Below are positions 1 to 6,993 of a stretch of DNA of 9,746 bases, one piece after another. Source of the DNA: Anaerolineales bacterium (lineage in GTDB: Bacteria > Chloroflexota > Anaerolineae > 4572-78 > J111). How positions within the stretch are numbered: position 1 is the stretch's first letter; each line of letters opens with the position of its first letter. The notes beneath the pieces were generated by a model that saw nothing but the letters and a program-made list of their open reading frames with translations, was not told the DNA's origin and did not search any database. The stretch lies in the NCBI GenBank assembly GCA_012032575.1, contig JAAUSP010000266.1:1-9746 (forward strand), in the 5' to 3' direction. Both the position numbers and the translations under genes were made by a program.

Positions 1-54
1 CCAATTGCCTAATATTTTGACAAATGAGAATTTAATAACTTGTGCGCTTCGCCT

Positions 55-114
55 GAGATTGGAGATTAGGAGATTGGAGATTACGACTAAAAATCTCCCA
101 ATCTCCAATCTCCC
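55..114. repeat. Inverted heptamer repeat (GGAGATT unit)
   Basis: The left arm (55-82) is four copies of a 6-8 base unit close to GGAGATT. The right arm (92-114) is three copies of its complement, AATCTCC(C). The arms can fold into a long hairpin with about 9 unpaired central bases and single-base bulges where copies carry an extra A or G. The unit is the same as in the perfect hairpin at 4651-4717. There is no T-tract after it, so it is not a normal intrinsic terminator. It lies upstream of the nuclease lipoprotein promoter. Function unknown. Confidence 0.85.
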
Positions 115-184
115 AAATGCATAAGTTATTTACACCCCATTCCTTAGTAGAATCTGGGGAGATACCCGGAATTAGGTGTGGCCT

Positions 185-213
185 TTGACATGACCCGGCT
201 CTTCTGTTAAAAT
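185..213 (+). promoter_or_regulatory. Sigma-70 type promoter of the nuclease lipoprotein gene
   Basis: A perfect -35 box TTGACA (185-190) is followed after exactly 17 bases by TAAAAT (208-213), a five-of-six match to the -10 consensus. Transcription would start near 220 and give a leader of about 38 bases before the ATG at 258. A Shine-Dalgarno GGAG (248-251) lies 6 bases before that ATG. This is the best promoter match in the window. Confidence 0.7.
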
Positions 214-257
214 TCTCTCACTAACGAGAACCTTTGTTCTGTCGCCCGGAGCAATCT

Positions 258-1202
258 ATGACCCTCAAACACGCTGTTACCGCTATTACGACGATTTGCT
301 GGCTGACTCTGATAGCCTGCGCCGGGATTGAAACTTCCCCGCCCACCGACACCGCTACCCCGCTGCCACTGCCTCCGACGGCAACGGCCATCAGCCAGCC
401 GCCCACAGAAACCCCGGCCAGTTTACCGCCTACGGCCACCGTGGTGACTCTGCCTCCCCCGGAAACACCCGGCAGCAGTGGTCCGGTTCAACCTGATGGT
501 CTGGAAACCGTCACCGTGGCCCTGGTGGTAGACGGCGATACGGTCGAACTGAGCAATGGCCGCCGGGTCCGCTACATCGGCATCAACACACCGGAGCGGA
601 ACCAGCCCTATTACAATGAAGCAGCAGCGCTCAATCGCCAGTTGGTTGAAGGGAAAAACGTACAGTTGGAGTTCGACCTGGAAACGTTCGACCAGTATGG
701 GCGGTCGCTGGCCTACGTATGGCTGGATGGCGTGCTGGTTAACCTGGAAATCGTCGAGCAGGGGTTTGCCAACAGTTTTACTGTACAGCCCAATATCCGC
801 TACGAAGCAGAATTTCGCCGGGCCGAGCAAGAAGCCCGTGAAGCAGGTCGAGGGTTGTGGGCCGGCTCAAACGTAGCCCTAAAAATCATCCAAATCCAGG
901 CCGACGCGCCCGGCAGCGACAACGACAATCCCAACGGCGAATGGGTTGAAATTGCCAACCAGGGCAATTCGCCCGTGCCGATGCAAGGCTTTACCCTCAA
1001 AGATGAAGCCAATCATATTTATACGTTTGGGGATTTTACCGTTGACCCCGGCGCTGCATTTCGATTACATACAGGCCAGGGAGAAAACAGCGCCAATGCT
1101 TTGTACTGGGGACTATCCGGCGAGAGCGTCTGGAATAACAACGGCGATGCGGCGTATTTGAGAGACACCACGGGGGCGCTGGTGGACACGTTTGCCTATT
1201 GA
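258..1202 (+). CDS. Thermonuclease-like lipoprotein with C-terminal lamin-tail domain
   Basis: Predicted secreted, lipid-anchored nuclease of 314 aa. The N-terminus is a lipoprotein signal peptide with lipobox LIAC (Cys21), followed by a Pro/Thr-rich tether to about residue 80. A staphylococcal-nuclease (SNase) domain spans about 83-203: VVDGDTVEL (Asp92, Asp94), RYIGINTPE (Arg105, Glu113) and DQYGR (Arg149). These match nuclease Asp21, Arg35, Glu43 and Arg87, so it is probably active. The position matching the Ca-binding Asp40 is Asn110. Residues 208-314 look like a lamin-tail domain (NGEWVEIANQG, then VWNNNGDAAYLRD and VDTFAY), a beta fold often attached to secreted nucleases. The ATG at 258 is chosen over the in-frame TTG at 234 because GGAG sits 6 bases before it and the signal peptide then starts cleanly. 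A likely role is degrading extracellular DNA or RNA for nutrients or biofilm turnover; this is inferred from the family. The gene is convergent with the Excalibur-domain gene. Confidence 0.88.
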   Translation: MTLKHAVTAITTICWLTLIACAGIETSPPTDTATPLPLPPTATAISQPPTETPASLPPTATVVTLPPPETPGSSGPVQPDGLETVTVALVVDGDTVELSNGRRVRYIGINTPERNQPYYNEAAALNRQLVEGKNVQLEFDLETFDQYGRSLAYVWLDGVLVNLEIVEQGFANSFTVQPNIRYEAEFRRAEQEAREAGRGLWAGSNVALKIIQIQADAPGSDNDNPNGEWVEIANQGNSPVPMQGFTLKDEANHIYTFGDFTVDPGAAFRLHTGQGENSANALYWGLSGESVWNNNGDAAYLRDTTGALVDTFAY

Positions 1203-1223
1203 GAACTGCTGACGGCCAACCAC

Positions 1224-1269
1224 AGACCGCCGCAAACCACTCAAAAAGCCCTCTGGCGGTCGGCGGTCT
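1224..1269. repeat. Short inverted repeat between convergent genes
   Basis: The arms AGACCGCCG (1224-1232) and CGGCGGTCT (1261-1269) are a perfect 9-bp inverted repeat with a 28-base loop. It sits in the 80-base gap between the stop codons of the nuclease gene and the Excalibur-domain gene. It may limit read-through, but no run of T follows it on either strand, so it is a weak terminator candidate. Confidence 0.4.
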
Positions 1270-1282
1270 TGCCGAGGTTTGT

Positions 1283-2614
1283 TTATTCCTTCTGCCGCCG
1301 GGCGTTCCACACCCCGGCCCCCACCAGCCCCAAAATAACCACCACCGAGACAGCCGTAATGAGCAGCCAGTTGCTCTTGGTATCCACAATCCCACCGGCC
1401 GCGGGCGCAATCACCGCCCCGGTGACGGGCGCAGCCGCCGGTTGGCCGCTGATGGAGGCCGGAGCTGCCACGCCGCCTGAACCTTTGAGCGCCGCATCCA
1501 CCGCTGTGGTCGAAAGCTGGGTGAGACGGGGGGCCAGGGCGGCCACATCTACCTGGCTTAAAGGCGTCAGCGAAACGCAGTCAACGGTAAAAATGGTGGT
1601 GCGCCAGTTGGGCCATCTGCGCCAGGCGTCGAGAAATACGGTCATGCGGTTGGAGTTGGGCTTGACGATAGTGTAATAGCTCTCAATTTTAGCCAGATCG
1701 GGGTCGTCCTCACCGGAGATTTCAAACTCCAGCTCTTGCTCGCGCCAGGGTAAAGAGGTCCACTTCTCAAGAGGCGTGGCCTGCCAGTCGCTGCTGCCGT
1801 TCTGATCAAAGAAAACCTCAAGCCGGTTATTAATATCGGGCGAACCGGCTCCGGGTTGGCTTTGAATCGCTCCCTGCATCGCAAAAAGATACTGCTGGCC
1901 CGGCGTCACCGAGACCGTTTGATAAACGCCCAGGCGGGCGTCCGGCTGATCCGAGGATTGGATGTGGAACGATAACGCCAGGGCGCTGTCGGTGAAGAGG
2001 CGATAATCATCGGGGCAAACCAGCCCAAAGCCTTCAGTGCCGTAAATATTGTATTTGCCGTAAGCCTGGCTTTTGAACCAGCCCCAACTGTTGGGAATCC
2101 AGCCGGTTTCGGGCGGTTCAAACCCCAATTCTGGCGCACCGTAAAATTCGGCTTCAAAGTTGCCGTTGGTGAGCAGATTATCGGCATTGGCCAGACTTCT
2201 GAAAACGGGATCACTGAAAGCCGGGTCAGAATAAGGGGTGGCTTGTGAGCCGATAGGGGTGGGTTCGAGCGGCAGTTCTTCACAGGCCAGCCCATTGCTG
2301 TTACTGTCCAGTTCGTGAATATCGCCCCGGTTGACGGCCTGGCAGTCATCATAGCAGGCCTGAGCCTCCTGCTGGTACTGAAAATTGTTACAATTGTAGA
2401 TGTCGCTGGAACAATAACAGGCCCCCTCCTCCTGCTGAGGAGGACGGGCAGCAGGCTGTCGTATATCTACATTTGTGTTATCAACTATACCGGCGGCCTG
2501 GACCGGGGTAGACCGGGCCGTATCGCCCAACCAGGAAGCGCCGCCCAAAACAAGGAAGGCCACAATCATCAGAGCGGCTAGTTGGCCTGATTTTTTACTA
2601 TCGTTTAGGGGCAT
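1283..2614 (-). CDS. Secreted, C-terminally anchored protein with Excalibur-like Ca-binding domain
   Basis: Protein of 443 aa. Residues 8-41 form a signal peptide (KK, then a hydrophobic stretch, with VQAAG near the cleavage site). Residues 75-114 match the Excalibur domain: C75-NNF, then QQEAQACYDD, then HELDSNSNGLACEELP. The calcium loop here reads D103-x-N105-x-N107-G, where the usual form is DxDxDG. Four more Cys (66, 68, 87, 91) cluster around it. Residues 146-350 look like one extracellular beta-sandwich, opening with NLLTNGNFE as many carbohydrate-binding modules do; I cannot name a family. An Ala/Pro-rich stalk (380-408) leads to a C-terminal membrane helix (415-436) and a basic tail (ARRQKE), so the bulk is outside the cell. 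The start ATG has GAGG 6 bases upstream. The gene is convergent with the nuclease gene and divergent from the propeller gene. Excalibur domains commonly accompany secreted nucleases, so a link with the neighbour is plausible. No enzymatic residues were recognised. Confidence 0.75.
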   Translation of the reverse strand: MPLNDSKKSGQLAALMIVAFLVLGGASWLGDTARSTPVQAAGIVDNTNVDIRQPAARPPQQEEGACYCSSDIYNCNNFQYQQEAQACYDDCQAVNRGDIHELDSNSNGLACEELPLEPTPIGSQATPYSDPAFSDPVFRSLANADNLLTNGNFEAEFYGAPELGFEPPETGWIPNSWGWFKSQAYGKYNIYGTEGFGLVCPDDYRLFTDSALALSFHIQSSDQPDARLGVYQTVSVTPGQQYLFAMQGAIQSQPGAGSPDINNRLEVFFDQNGSSDWQATPLEKWTSLPWREQELEFEISGEDDPDLAKIESYYTIVKPNSNRMTVFLDAWRRWPNWRTTIFTVDCVSLTPLSQVDVAALAPRLTQLSTTAVDAALKGSGGVAAPASISGQPAAAPVTGAVIAPAAGGIVDTKSNWLLITAVSVVVILGLVGAGVWNARRQKE

Positions 2615-2655
2615 GACTCACCTCGCCTCACGGCACATCATCTATACATAACTAA

Positions 2656-2661
2656 ATTATA
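2656..2661 (-). promoter_or_regulatory. Probable -10 box of the Excalibur-domain gene
   Basis: On the minus strand this reads TATAAT, a perfect -10 consensus, 42 bases before the ATG at 2614. The best -35 at 17 bases spacing is TTATCT (2679-2684), only three of six to consensus. The flanking A/T tracts may compensate. The assignment rests mainly on the -10 box. Confidence 0.45.
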
Positions 2662-2863
2662 ACATCTTTTTTAAAAAAAGATAAAGATACAATTTGAGAC
2701 TCCGGCAGGCGTATAACTTGACACCAAACCCGCTCAATGATATGCTTTTGTCAGGAAATTTGCTCATAGCCTGGACGGATTTGTTCTGAGTCGAGGCTTA
2801 AGTTAACCTCAAGGCTTGGTCTTTTTCTAACGCCACGTTGCCCAGAATCCTACAAAGTTGTTG

Positions 2864-2889
2864 TTATGCCACGCCGGCAACGGGCATAA
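2864..2889. promoter_or_regulatory. Inverted repeat, possible operator or promoter of the propeller gene
   Basis: The arms TTATGCC (2864-2870) and GGCATAA (2883-2889) are perfect complements around a 12-base centre that itself holds the palindrome GCCGGC (2873-2878). A weak promoter overlaps it: TTGTTA (2861-2866), 18 bases, CATAAA (2885-2890). The layout would suit a dimeric regulator covering the promoter, but no regulator gene is in the window and the promoter match is poor. Confidence 0.3.
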
Positions 2890-2937
2890 ATCCTCTGGTA
2901 ATACAATCATTTAATCACATTCTTGGTGGGAGTTAAT

Positions 2938-4644
2938 ATGAGCGACTTTGATCAAACGGTTTATTCGGGTAGAGGGACATCTCAAGCGGGCGGCGCACCC
3001 CAACCGGCTGCGCCACCCCCGGCAAAAAAGCGCAACCCCTGGCTGATTGCCGGCGGGGTTGGCTGCGCCTTATTGCTTTGTGTCGCCTTGCTGGCCGGCG
3101 TGGGTCTTTATTTGGCCCGCGACCAGTTGCAGGTTACTTTAACCGAACTGAGCGGCGCAACCGCCACACTTCCTTCGGAGCCGGAAGCACCGACCTCAAC
3201 CCCCACCCTGCCGGCGGCCTCCGCCACCGAGGAAGCTACGGTTGAGGTCATTGTTGAAACCACTGAACCAACCGCCGAGGCCGAAACTACGGTTGAAGCA
3301 GAGACGCCGGCCCCTGCCGCCGAGCCGGAATTTGGTTCCATCACCTTTGCTTTAGACGCCACCGAAGATTACGAACCAATTGATCCCGGTTTAACCTTCC
3401 AGGAGGGCATTACCGAAGTCCATGCCATTTTTGAATACAGCGGCATGTCCAAAGATTACACCTGGGAGCGGGTGTGGTATCTGGATGGTCAGGAAGTGTT
3501 GCGTAATGCCGAAGAATGGACCGGCGACGAAACCGGCGTATTTGACTATTTTATTGACGCCGGCAACAATCCCCTCTTTCCCGGTGAATGGACGCTGGAA
3601 CTTTACGTGCAGGATGAACTGCTCCGGACCAGCAGCTTTACCATTGAAAAAGAAATTGAACTGGCCCAAAGCACCGACGAAGCCGAACACGCCGCCGACC
3701 TGACCACGCCCACCCCTGAAGCCGAAGATGCCGAAACACCCACTCCTGCACCTGCGCCCACCAAACCTGCCGCCAGCAGCGGCGGCGGAACCTACAAGTT
3801 AACTTACACCAAGTGGGATGGCGGGCAGCACAATTTATTTGTGGCTGATACCAACGGGCAGGGCGAAAAATTTCTACTCAACCGCGCCGCCGGTCCTTCC
3901 TGGACTCCTAACGGCCAGCAAATCTTCTTTTTTGGCGAGGCCGGTGTTGACCGGCAGCGCCTGGCCGATGGGCGCGATTTTGTCTTCGACGGGGTCAGCA
4001 ATGGCATTGTGGCTTTGCTCAACGCCGCGGCCCTGCCCTCGGCCGATCTGGCCGTGCTGCAACAGCCCAATGACTGGAAGCAAGGCACGGCCCGCTGGGC
4101 CAGTGTTTCGCCCGATGGTCAAATGGTGGCCTTCGACGCCAAACCGGGCGGCAGCGATTACCGAATTTATTTTTTGGGGACAATGGATAACCAGCAATTC
4201 CGCTTTGAGATTTTGGGGGAACAGGCCGACTGGTCGCCCGACAGCCAAAAAGTTGTTTATCGCTCCGGGCGCGATGGTAAAACCGGCATCTGGATCTCCA
4301 ATCGAGACGACTCCGGCCACACCCTCATTACCCAGGGCGGCTCTGACTCCTTCCCCGCCTGGTCGCCCGACGGCAAAACCATCGCCTTTAGCCGCGATGA
4401 AGGCGGCAATGTGGACATCTATCTGGTCAATGTGGACGGCAGCAACGTGCGCCGTATCACCGAAGCAGCCGGGCCGGACACTTTGCCCATCTATACCCCC
4501 AGCGGCGACATTGTCTTTCGCAGCGCCCGCAGTGGCAATTGGGGCGTCTGGAAAATGAGCGGCAGCGGGGGCAATCAGAAAGAAATTATCCCCAATGCCG
4601 GCGTCGGGCCGGATTGGTCTTTTAGCAAAATGGATGTGAAGTAG
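2938..4644 (+). CDS. Membrane-anchored protein with TolB/PD40 beta-propeller
   Basis: Protein of 568 aa. A cytoplasmic N-terminus of about 33 residues rich in Pro/Ala/Gly precedes KKRNPW and one membrane helix (about 34-60), so the rest is extracytoplasmic. A Thr/Pro/Glu linker (about 70-130) leads to a beta-rich domain (about 134-238; EVHAIFEYSG, then ERVWYLDGQ, then GEWTLELYVQDELL). A second acidic/Pro linker (244-283) leads to a six-bladed-type propeller (285-568). PD40/TolB blade motifs are visible: SWTPNGQQIFFF, SVSPDGQMVAF, DWSPDSQKVVYRSGRDG, AWSPDGKTIAFSRDEGGNVDIY and YTPSGDIVFRSARSGNWGVW. The ATG at 2938 is chosen because GGGAG lies 5 bases upstream; an in-frame TTG at 2923 lacks a site. 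The propeller suggests binding of a protein or glycan ligand at the cell surface, but no Tol-Pal partners (tolA, tolQ, tolR, pal) are nearby. It is therefore not classical TolB, and its exact role is unknown. Confidence 0.8.
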   Translation: MSDFDQTVYSGRGTSQAGGAPQPAAPPPAKKRNPWLIAGGVGCALLLCVALLAGVGLYLARDQLQVTLTELSGATATLPSEPEAPTSTPTLPAASATEEATVEVIVETTEPTAEAETTVEAETPAPAAEPEFGSITFALDATEDYEPIDPGLTFQEGITEVHAIFEYSGMSKDYTWERVWYLDGQEVLRNAEEWTGDETGVFDYFIDAGNNPLFPGEWTLELYVQDELLRTSSFTIEKEIELAQSTDEAEHAADLTTPTPEAEDAETPTPAPAPTKPAASSGGGTYKLTYTKWDGGQHNLFVADTNGQGEKFLLNRAAGPSWTPNGQQIFFFGEAGVDRQRLADGRDFVFDGVSNGIVALLNAAALPSADLAVLQQPNDWKQGTARWASVSPDGQMVAFDAKPGGSDYRIYFLGTMDNQQFRFEILGEQADWSPDSQKVVYRSGRDGKTGIWISNRDDSGHTLITQGGSDSFPAWSPDGKTIAFSRDEGGNVDIYLVNVDGSNVRRITEAAGPDTLPIYTPSGDIVFRSARSGNWGVWKMSGSGGNQKEIIPNAGVGPDWSFSKMDVK

Positions 4645-4650
4645 GGAGTA

Positions 4651-4717
4651 AGGAGATTGGAGATTGGAGATTGGAGATTCAGGCTAATAATCTCCAATCT
4701 CCAATCTCCAATCTCCT
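4651..4717. repeat. Perfect 29-bp heptamer hairpin
   Basis: The left arm (4651-4679) is AGGAGATT plus three further GGAGATT-phase units. The right arm (4689-4717) is its exact complement over all 29 bases, with a 9-base loop (4680-4688). It begins 6 bases after the stop of the propeller gene and ends 13 bases before the mtaB start codon. No T-tract follows, so it is not a standard terminator, though as RNA it would be very stable. It shares its unit with 55-114. Confidence 0.92.
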
Positions 4718-4730
4718 AAGAGAATGGTAA

Positions 4731-6128
4731 ATGCGTATTCGAGTTGACTCTATCGGCTGCCGGCTGAATATTAGTGAAGTTGAGGAAATGGCGCGGGCGT
4801 TTGCCGGGGCGGGACATCGCCTGGTGGGGCCGGGCGAGCTGGCCGATCTGTATGTCTTCAATAGCTGCGCTGTTACCCACGTGGCCTCGCGCAAATCACG
4901 CCAGATTATCCGGCAAATGCGTCGAGCGAACCCTCATGCGGCTGTGGTCGTCACCGGCTGTTATGCCGAACTGGCCTCCGAGGAAATCAAAACCCTGGGG
5001 GTTGACCTGCTGGTTCCCAACCAACAAAAAGACCAGTTGCCCCAAATTCTGGCCGACGCCGGCCTCCTGCGCGACGCCGACCCTATTCCGGCAGAGGATG
5101 CGCCCTCGTTCATTCCCCTTTCCACCCTGACCGGCGAGATTGAGGGCGGTCACACCCGCGCCTTTGTGAAAGTGCAGGATGGCTGTGATAACCGCTGCAC
5201 CTTCTGTATTGTCACCGTAGCCCGGGGGGCCAGCCGCAGCCGTCCGGTGGCCGAGATTGTAGCCGAAATCAACCGTTTGACCGGCCTGGGCTACCAGGAA
5301 GCCGTTCTCAGCGGCGTCCATCTGGGTTCTTACGGTCATGACGGAGGCGATCCATACGGCCTGCCTCATTTGGTGCGGACCATTCTGGCTGAAACCGATC
5401 TGCCGCGCCTGCGCCTGTCATCGCTGGAACCGTGGGATTTGGACTCGGACTTTTTTGAGGTGTGGCAGAATGAGCGCTTGTTGCCTCATTTGCATCTGCC
5501 TTTGCAAAGCGGCTGCGATGCCACTCTGCGGCGCATGGCCCGCCGCACCAATCAGGCCCAGTTTGCCGCCCTGGTCGAAGCCGCCCGCGCGGCCATCCCC
5601 GACGTTTCGATCACTACCGATATTATCGTCGGTTTCCCCGGCGAAACCGAAGCCGAATTTGCCGAGTCGCTGGCCTTTGTCGAACGGATGAAGTTTGCCA
5701 GGCTGCACATTTTTCGCTACTCCCGGCGCGAGGGCACGGCAGCGGCCAGTATGCGCGGTCAGGTCCCGGCCCAAACAGCCCAGGAACGCAGCCAGCGGAT
5801 GCACGTTTTAAATGCGGCCCTGGAAGACTCGTTCCGCCGGCAGTTTGTCGGCCGGACGATGCCGGTGCTCTGGGAGAGCCACGAGCCGTATGGTTTTGGC
5901 CTGCAATGGAGCGGGCTAACCGGCAATTACCTCCGCGCTGTCACCCACACCAGCCCCGAAGTAAATCTGCGCAACCAGGTGATTGACACCCACCTGCTTG
6001 AAACCGCGCCCGCAGCCCTGTTGGGGCAGTTGTCCGCTGCTTTTGGCGGCTTCCCGGCGGGGATACGGTTTGAACTGATTCCCAGCTATAGTCGAACCGC
6101 TCAGGTGATGCCGGGTATCACCACTTAG
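4731..6128 (+). CDS. mtaB: tRNA t6A37 methylthiotransferase (MtaB/YqeV type)
   Basis: Radical-SAM enzyme that converts t6A to ms2t6A at position 37 of tRNAs reading ANN codons; cytoplasmic, with two [4Fe-4S] clusters. Length 465 aa. The N-terminal UPF0004 domain supplies Cys10 (GCRLN), Cys46 (NSCAVT) and Cys77 (TGCYAE). The radical-SAM core carries Cys152, Cys156 and Cys159 in QDGCDNRCTFCIV, followed by the GASRSRP stretch typical of the family. Further core motifs are HLPLQSGCD (255-263) and DIIVGFPGET (297-306). A TRAM RNA-binding domain lies at about 373-424. A tail of about 40 residues after it is longer than I expect for the family. GCRLN matches MtaB-type rather than MiaB-type proteins. 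No strong Shine-Dalgarno precedes the ATG, and a long hairpin ends 13 bases upstream. The Uma2 gene starts 9 bases after the stop, so the two are probably co-transcribed. Confidence 0.92.
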   Translation: MRIRVDSIGCRLNISEVEEMARAFAGAGHRLVGPGELADLYVFNSCAVTHVASRKSRQIIRQMRRANPHAAVVVTGCYAELASEEIKTLGVDLLVPNQQKDQLPQILADAGLLRDADPIPAEDAPSFIPLSTLTGEIEGGHTRAFVKVQDGCDNRCTFCIVTVARGASRSRPVAEIVAEINRLTGLGYQEAVLSGVHLGSYGHDGGDPYGLPHLVRTILAETDLPRLRLSSLEPWDLDSDFFEVWQNERLLPHLHLPLQSGCDATLRRMARRTNQAQFAALVEAARAAIPDVSITTDIIVGFPGETEAEFAESLAFVERMKFARLHIFRYSRREGTAAASMRGQVPAQTAQERSQRMHVLNAALEDSFRRQFVGRTMPVLWESHEPYGFGLQWSGLTGNYLRAVTHTSPEVNLRNQVIDTHLLETAPAALLGQLSAAFGGFPAGIRFELIPSYSRTAQVMPGITT

Positions 6129-6137
6129 GAGAAGGAT

Positions 6138-6836
6138 ATGGCTACGGCAATAACGATTGAAGCACTGACGCCCCAACGCCTAAAAATGAGTTACGAAGAG
6201 TATCTCGAATCCTCTGACGACGCCCGGATTGTGGAATGGGTCAATGGGGAGGGAATTATTTATATGCCGCCACTTTATCCGCATCAAAACATTGTCAGTT
6301 TTTTAGACGGATTACTTCGTTTGTTTATTGAGTTTTTTTATTTGGGTGTCCTGATACCGGCCCCTTTCGAAGTTAAACTCTGGCCCGGTGGCCCCTCCCG
6401 TGAACCTGATCTGGTTGTTGTGACCAAAGAGAATCTGGCCGGGCTGACCGATAGACGATTTGAAGGCGCACCTGATTTGCTCATCGAAATTATTTCCCCC
6501 GGCAGCGTCACAGAAGATCGAGTCCACAAATTTACGGAATACGAACAAGCCGGGGTACAGGAATACTGGGTTATTGACCCTCGCCCCCACCAGCAGCAAG
6601 CCGATTTTTATGTCTTGGGTGAAGACAAGATTTATCATGCCGCTCCGGTGGATGACCAGGGTGTTTTTCGCTCAACAGTTCTTCCCCACTTCTGGCTTCA
6701 GGTTGACTGGCTGCGGCAGGAACAACTGCCCAATCCCCAACTGGCCCTGGCTGAAATTATGGTTTCGATTGAAACACTCCCTGCTGAGATCAGAGAAACC
6801 TATCAAACGCTGCGTAAGCTCCTGACGGGCAAGTAA
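6138..6836 (+). CDS. Uma2-family (DUF820) putative PD-(D/E)xK nuclease
   Basis: Protein of 232 aa of the Uma2/DUF820 family, which has a restriction-endonuclease-like fold and is greatly expanded in cyanobacteria and Chloroflexota. Visible family blocks are EWVNGE (33-38), SREPDLVVV with Asp91, APDLLIEIISPGS with Asp113 and Glu117, and DRVHKFTEYEQAGVQEYWVIDP (127-148) with Lys131. The acidic residues and the lysine could form the active site. The usual ExK lysine two residues after Glu117 is Ile, as is common in this family. The natural substrate is unknown; members are often solitary, as here. AGGAG (6127-6131) overlaps the mtaB stop codon and sits 6 bases before the ATG, so it is translated from the mtaB transcript. 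Family assignment is firm, activity is inferred. Confidence 0.88.
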   Translation: MATAITIEALTPQRLKMSYEEYLESSDDARIVEWVNGEGIIYMPPLYPHQNIVSFLDGLLRLFIEFFYLGVLIPAPFEVKLWPGGPSREPDLVVVTKENLAGLTDRRFEGAPDLLIEIISPGSVTEDRVHKFTEYEQAGVQEYWVIDPRPHQQQADFYVLGEDKIYHAAPVDDQGVFRSTVLPHFWLQVDWLRQEQLPNPQLALAEIMVSIETLPAEIRETYQTLRKLLTGK

Positions 6837-6913
6837 TATTGGAAAAAACAGCGCTCCCCATCAATCAGGTTTTGTTGATCGCATGCTGAGTGCCTCCCAG
6901 TCATCGAAATCGG

Positions 6914-6967
6914 CCTAAAAACGCATCCTGAGTAGGCGATAGCCGTATCGAAGGGTGCGTTTTTAGG
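6914..6967. terminator. Bidirectional intrinsic terminator between convergent units
   Basis: The arms 6914-6928 and 6953-6967 pair over 15 bp with one G-T pair. The GC-rich stem core CGCATCC/GGGTGCG is flanked by A5 on the left and T5 on the right, so either strand gives a stem followed by a U-run. It lies 77 bases after the Uma2 stop and 26 bases after the stop of the minus-strand 59-residue gene, as expected for a shared terminator. The 24-base loop contains a small GGC-GATA-GCC hairpin. Confidence 0.72.
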
Positions 6968-6993
6968 GCAAGTTGATGAAATGTCAACAGAAC

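Larger units (their letters stand above)
2615..2937. other. Divergent control region, no gene seen
   Basis: This is a 323-base non-coding stretch between two divergently transcribed surface-protein genes. The left part (about 2641-2695) is very AT-rich, with a near-palindrome of T6A7 around 2664-2682 and a TATAAT box on the minus strand. The right part contains a 7-bp inverted repeat (2864-2889) and the ribosome binding site GGGAG (2928-2932) of the propeller gene. The middle (2700-2860) shows nothing I recognise. Confidence 0.7.

Noticed and set aside
55..114. CRISPR-like array
   Set aside because: The units are 7 bases and contiguous, with no spacers and no cas genes in the window.
2..124. 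Open frame at the left edge as the 3' end of an upstream gene
   Set aside because: Most of its length is the heptamer repeat and the encoded peptide has no recognisable features; it cannot be judged without upstream sequence.
1283..1430. Sortase (LPxTG) anchor at the end of the Excalibur protein
   Set aside because: Only PVTG is present, 18 residues before the membrane helix; the proper motif and spacing are missing, so a plain C-terminal membrane anchor fits better.
4651..4717. Rho-independent terminator for the propeller gene
   Set aside because: The stem is strong but is followed by AAGAGAATGG with no T-run on the plus strand.
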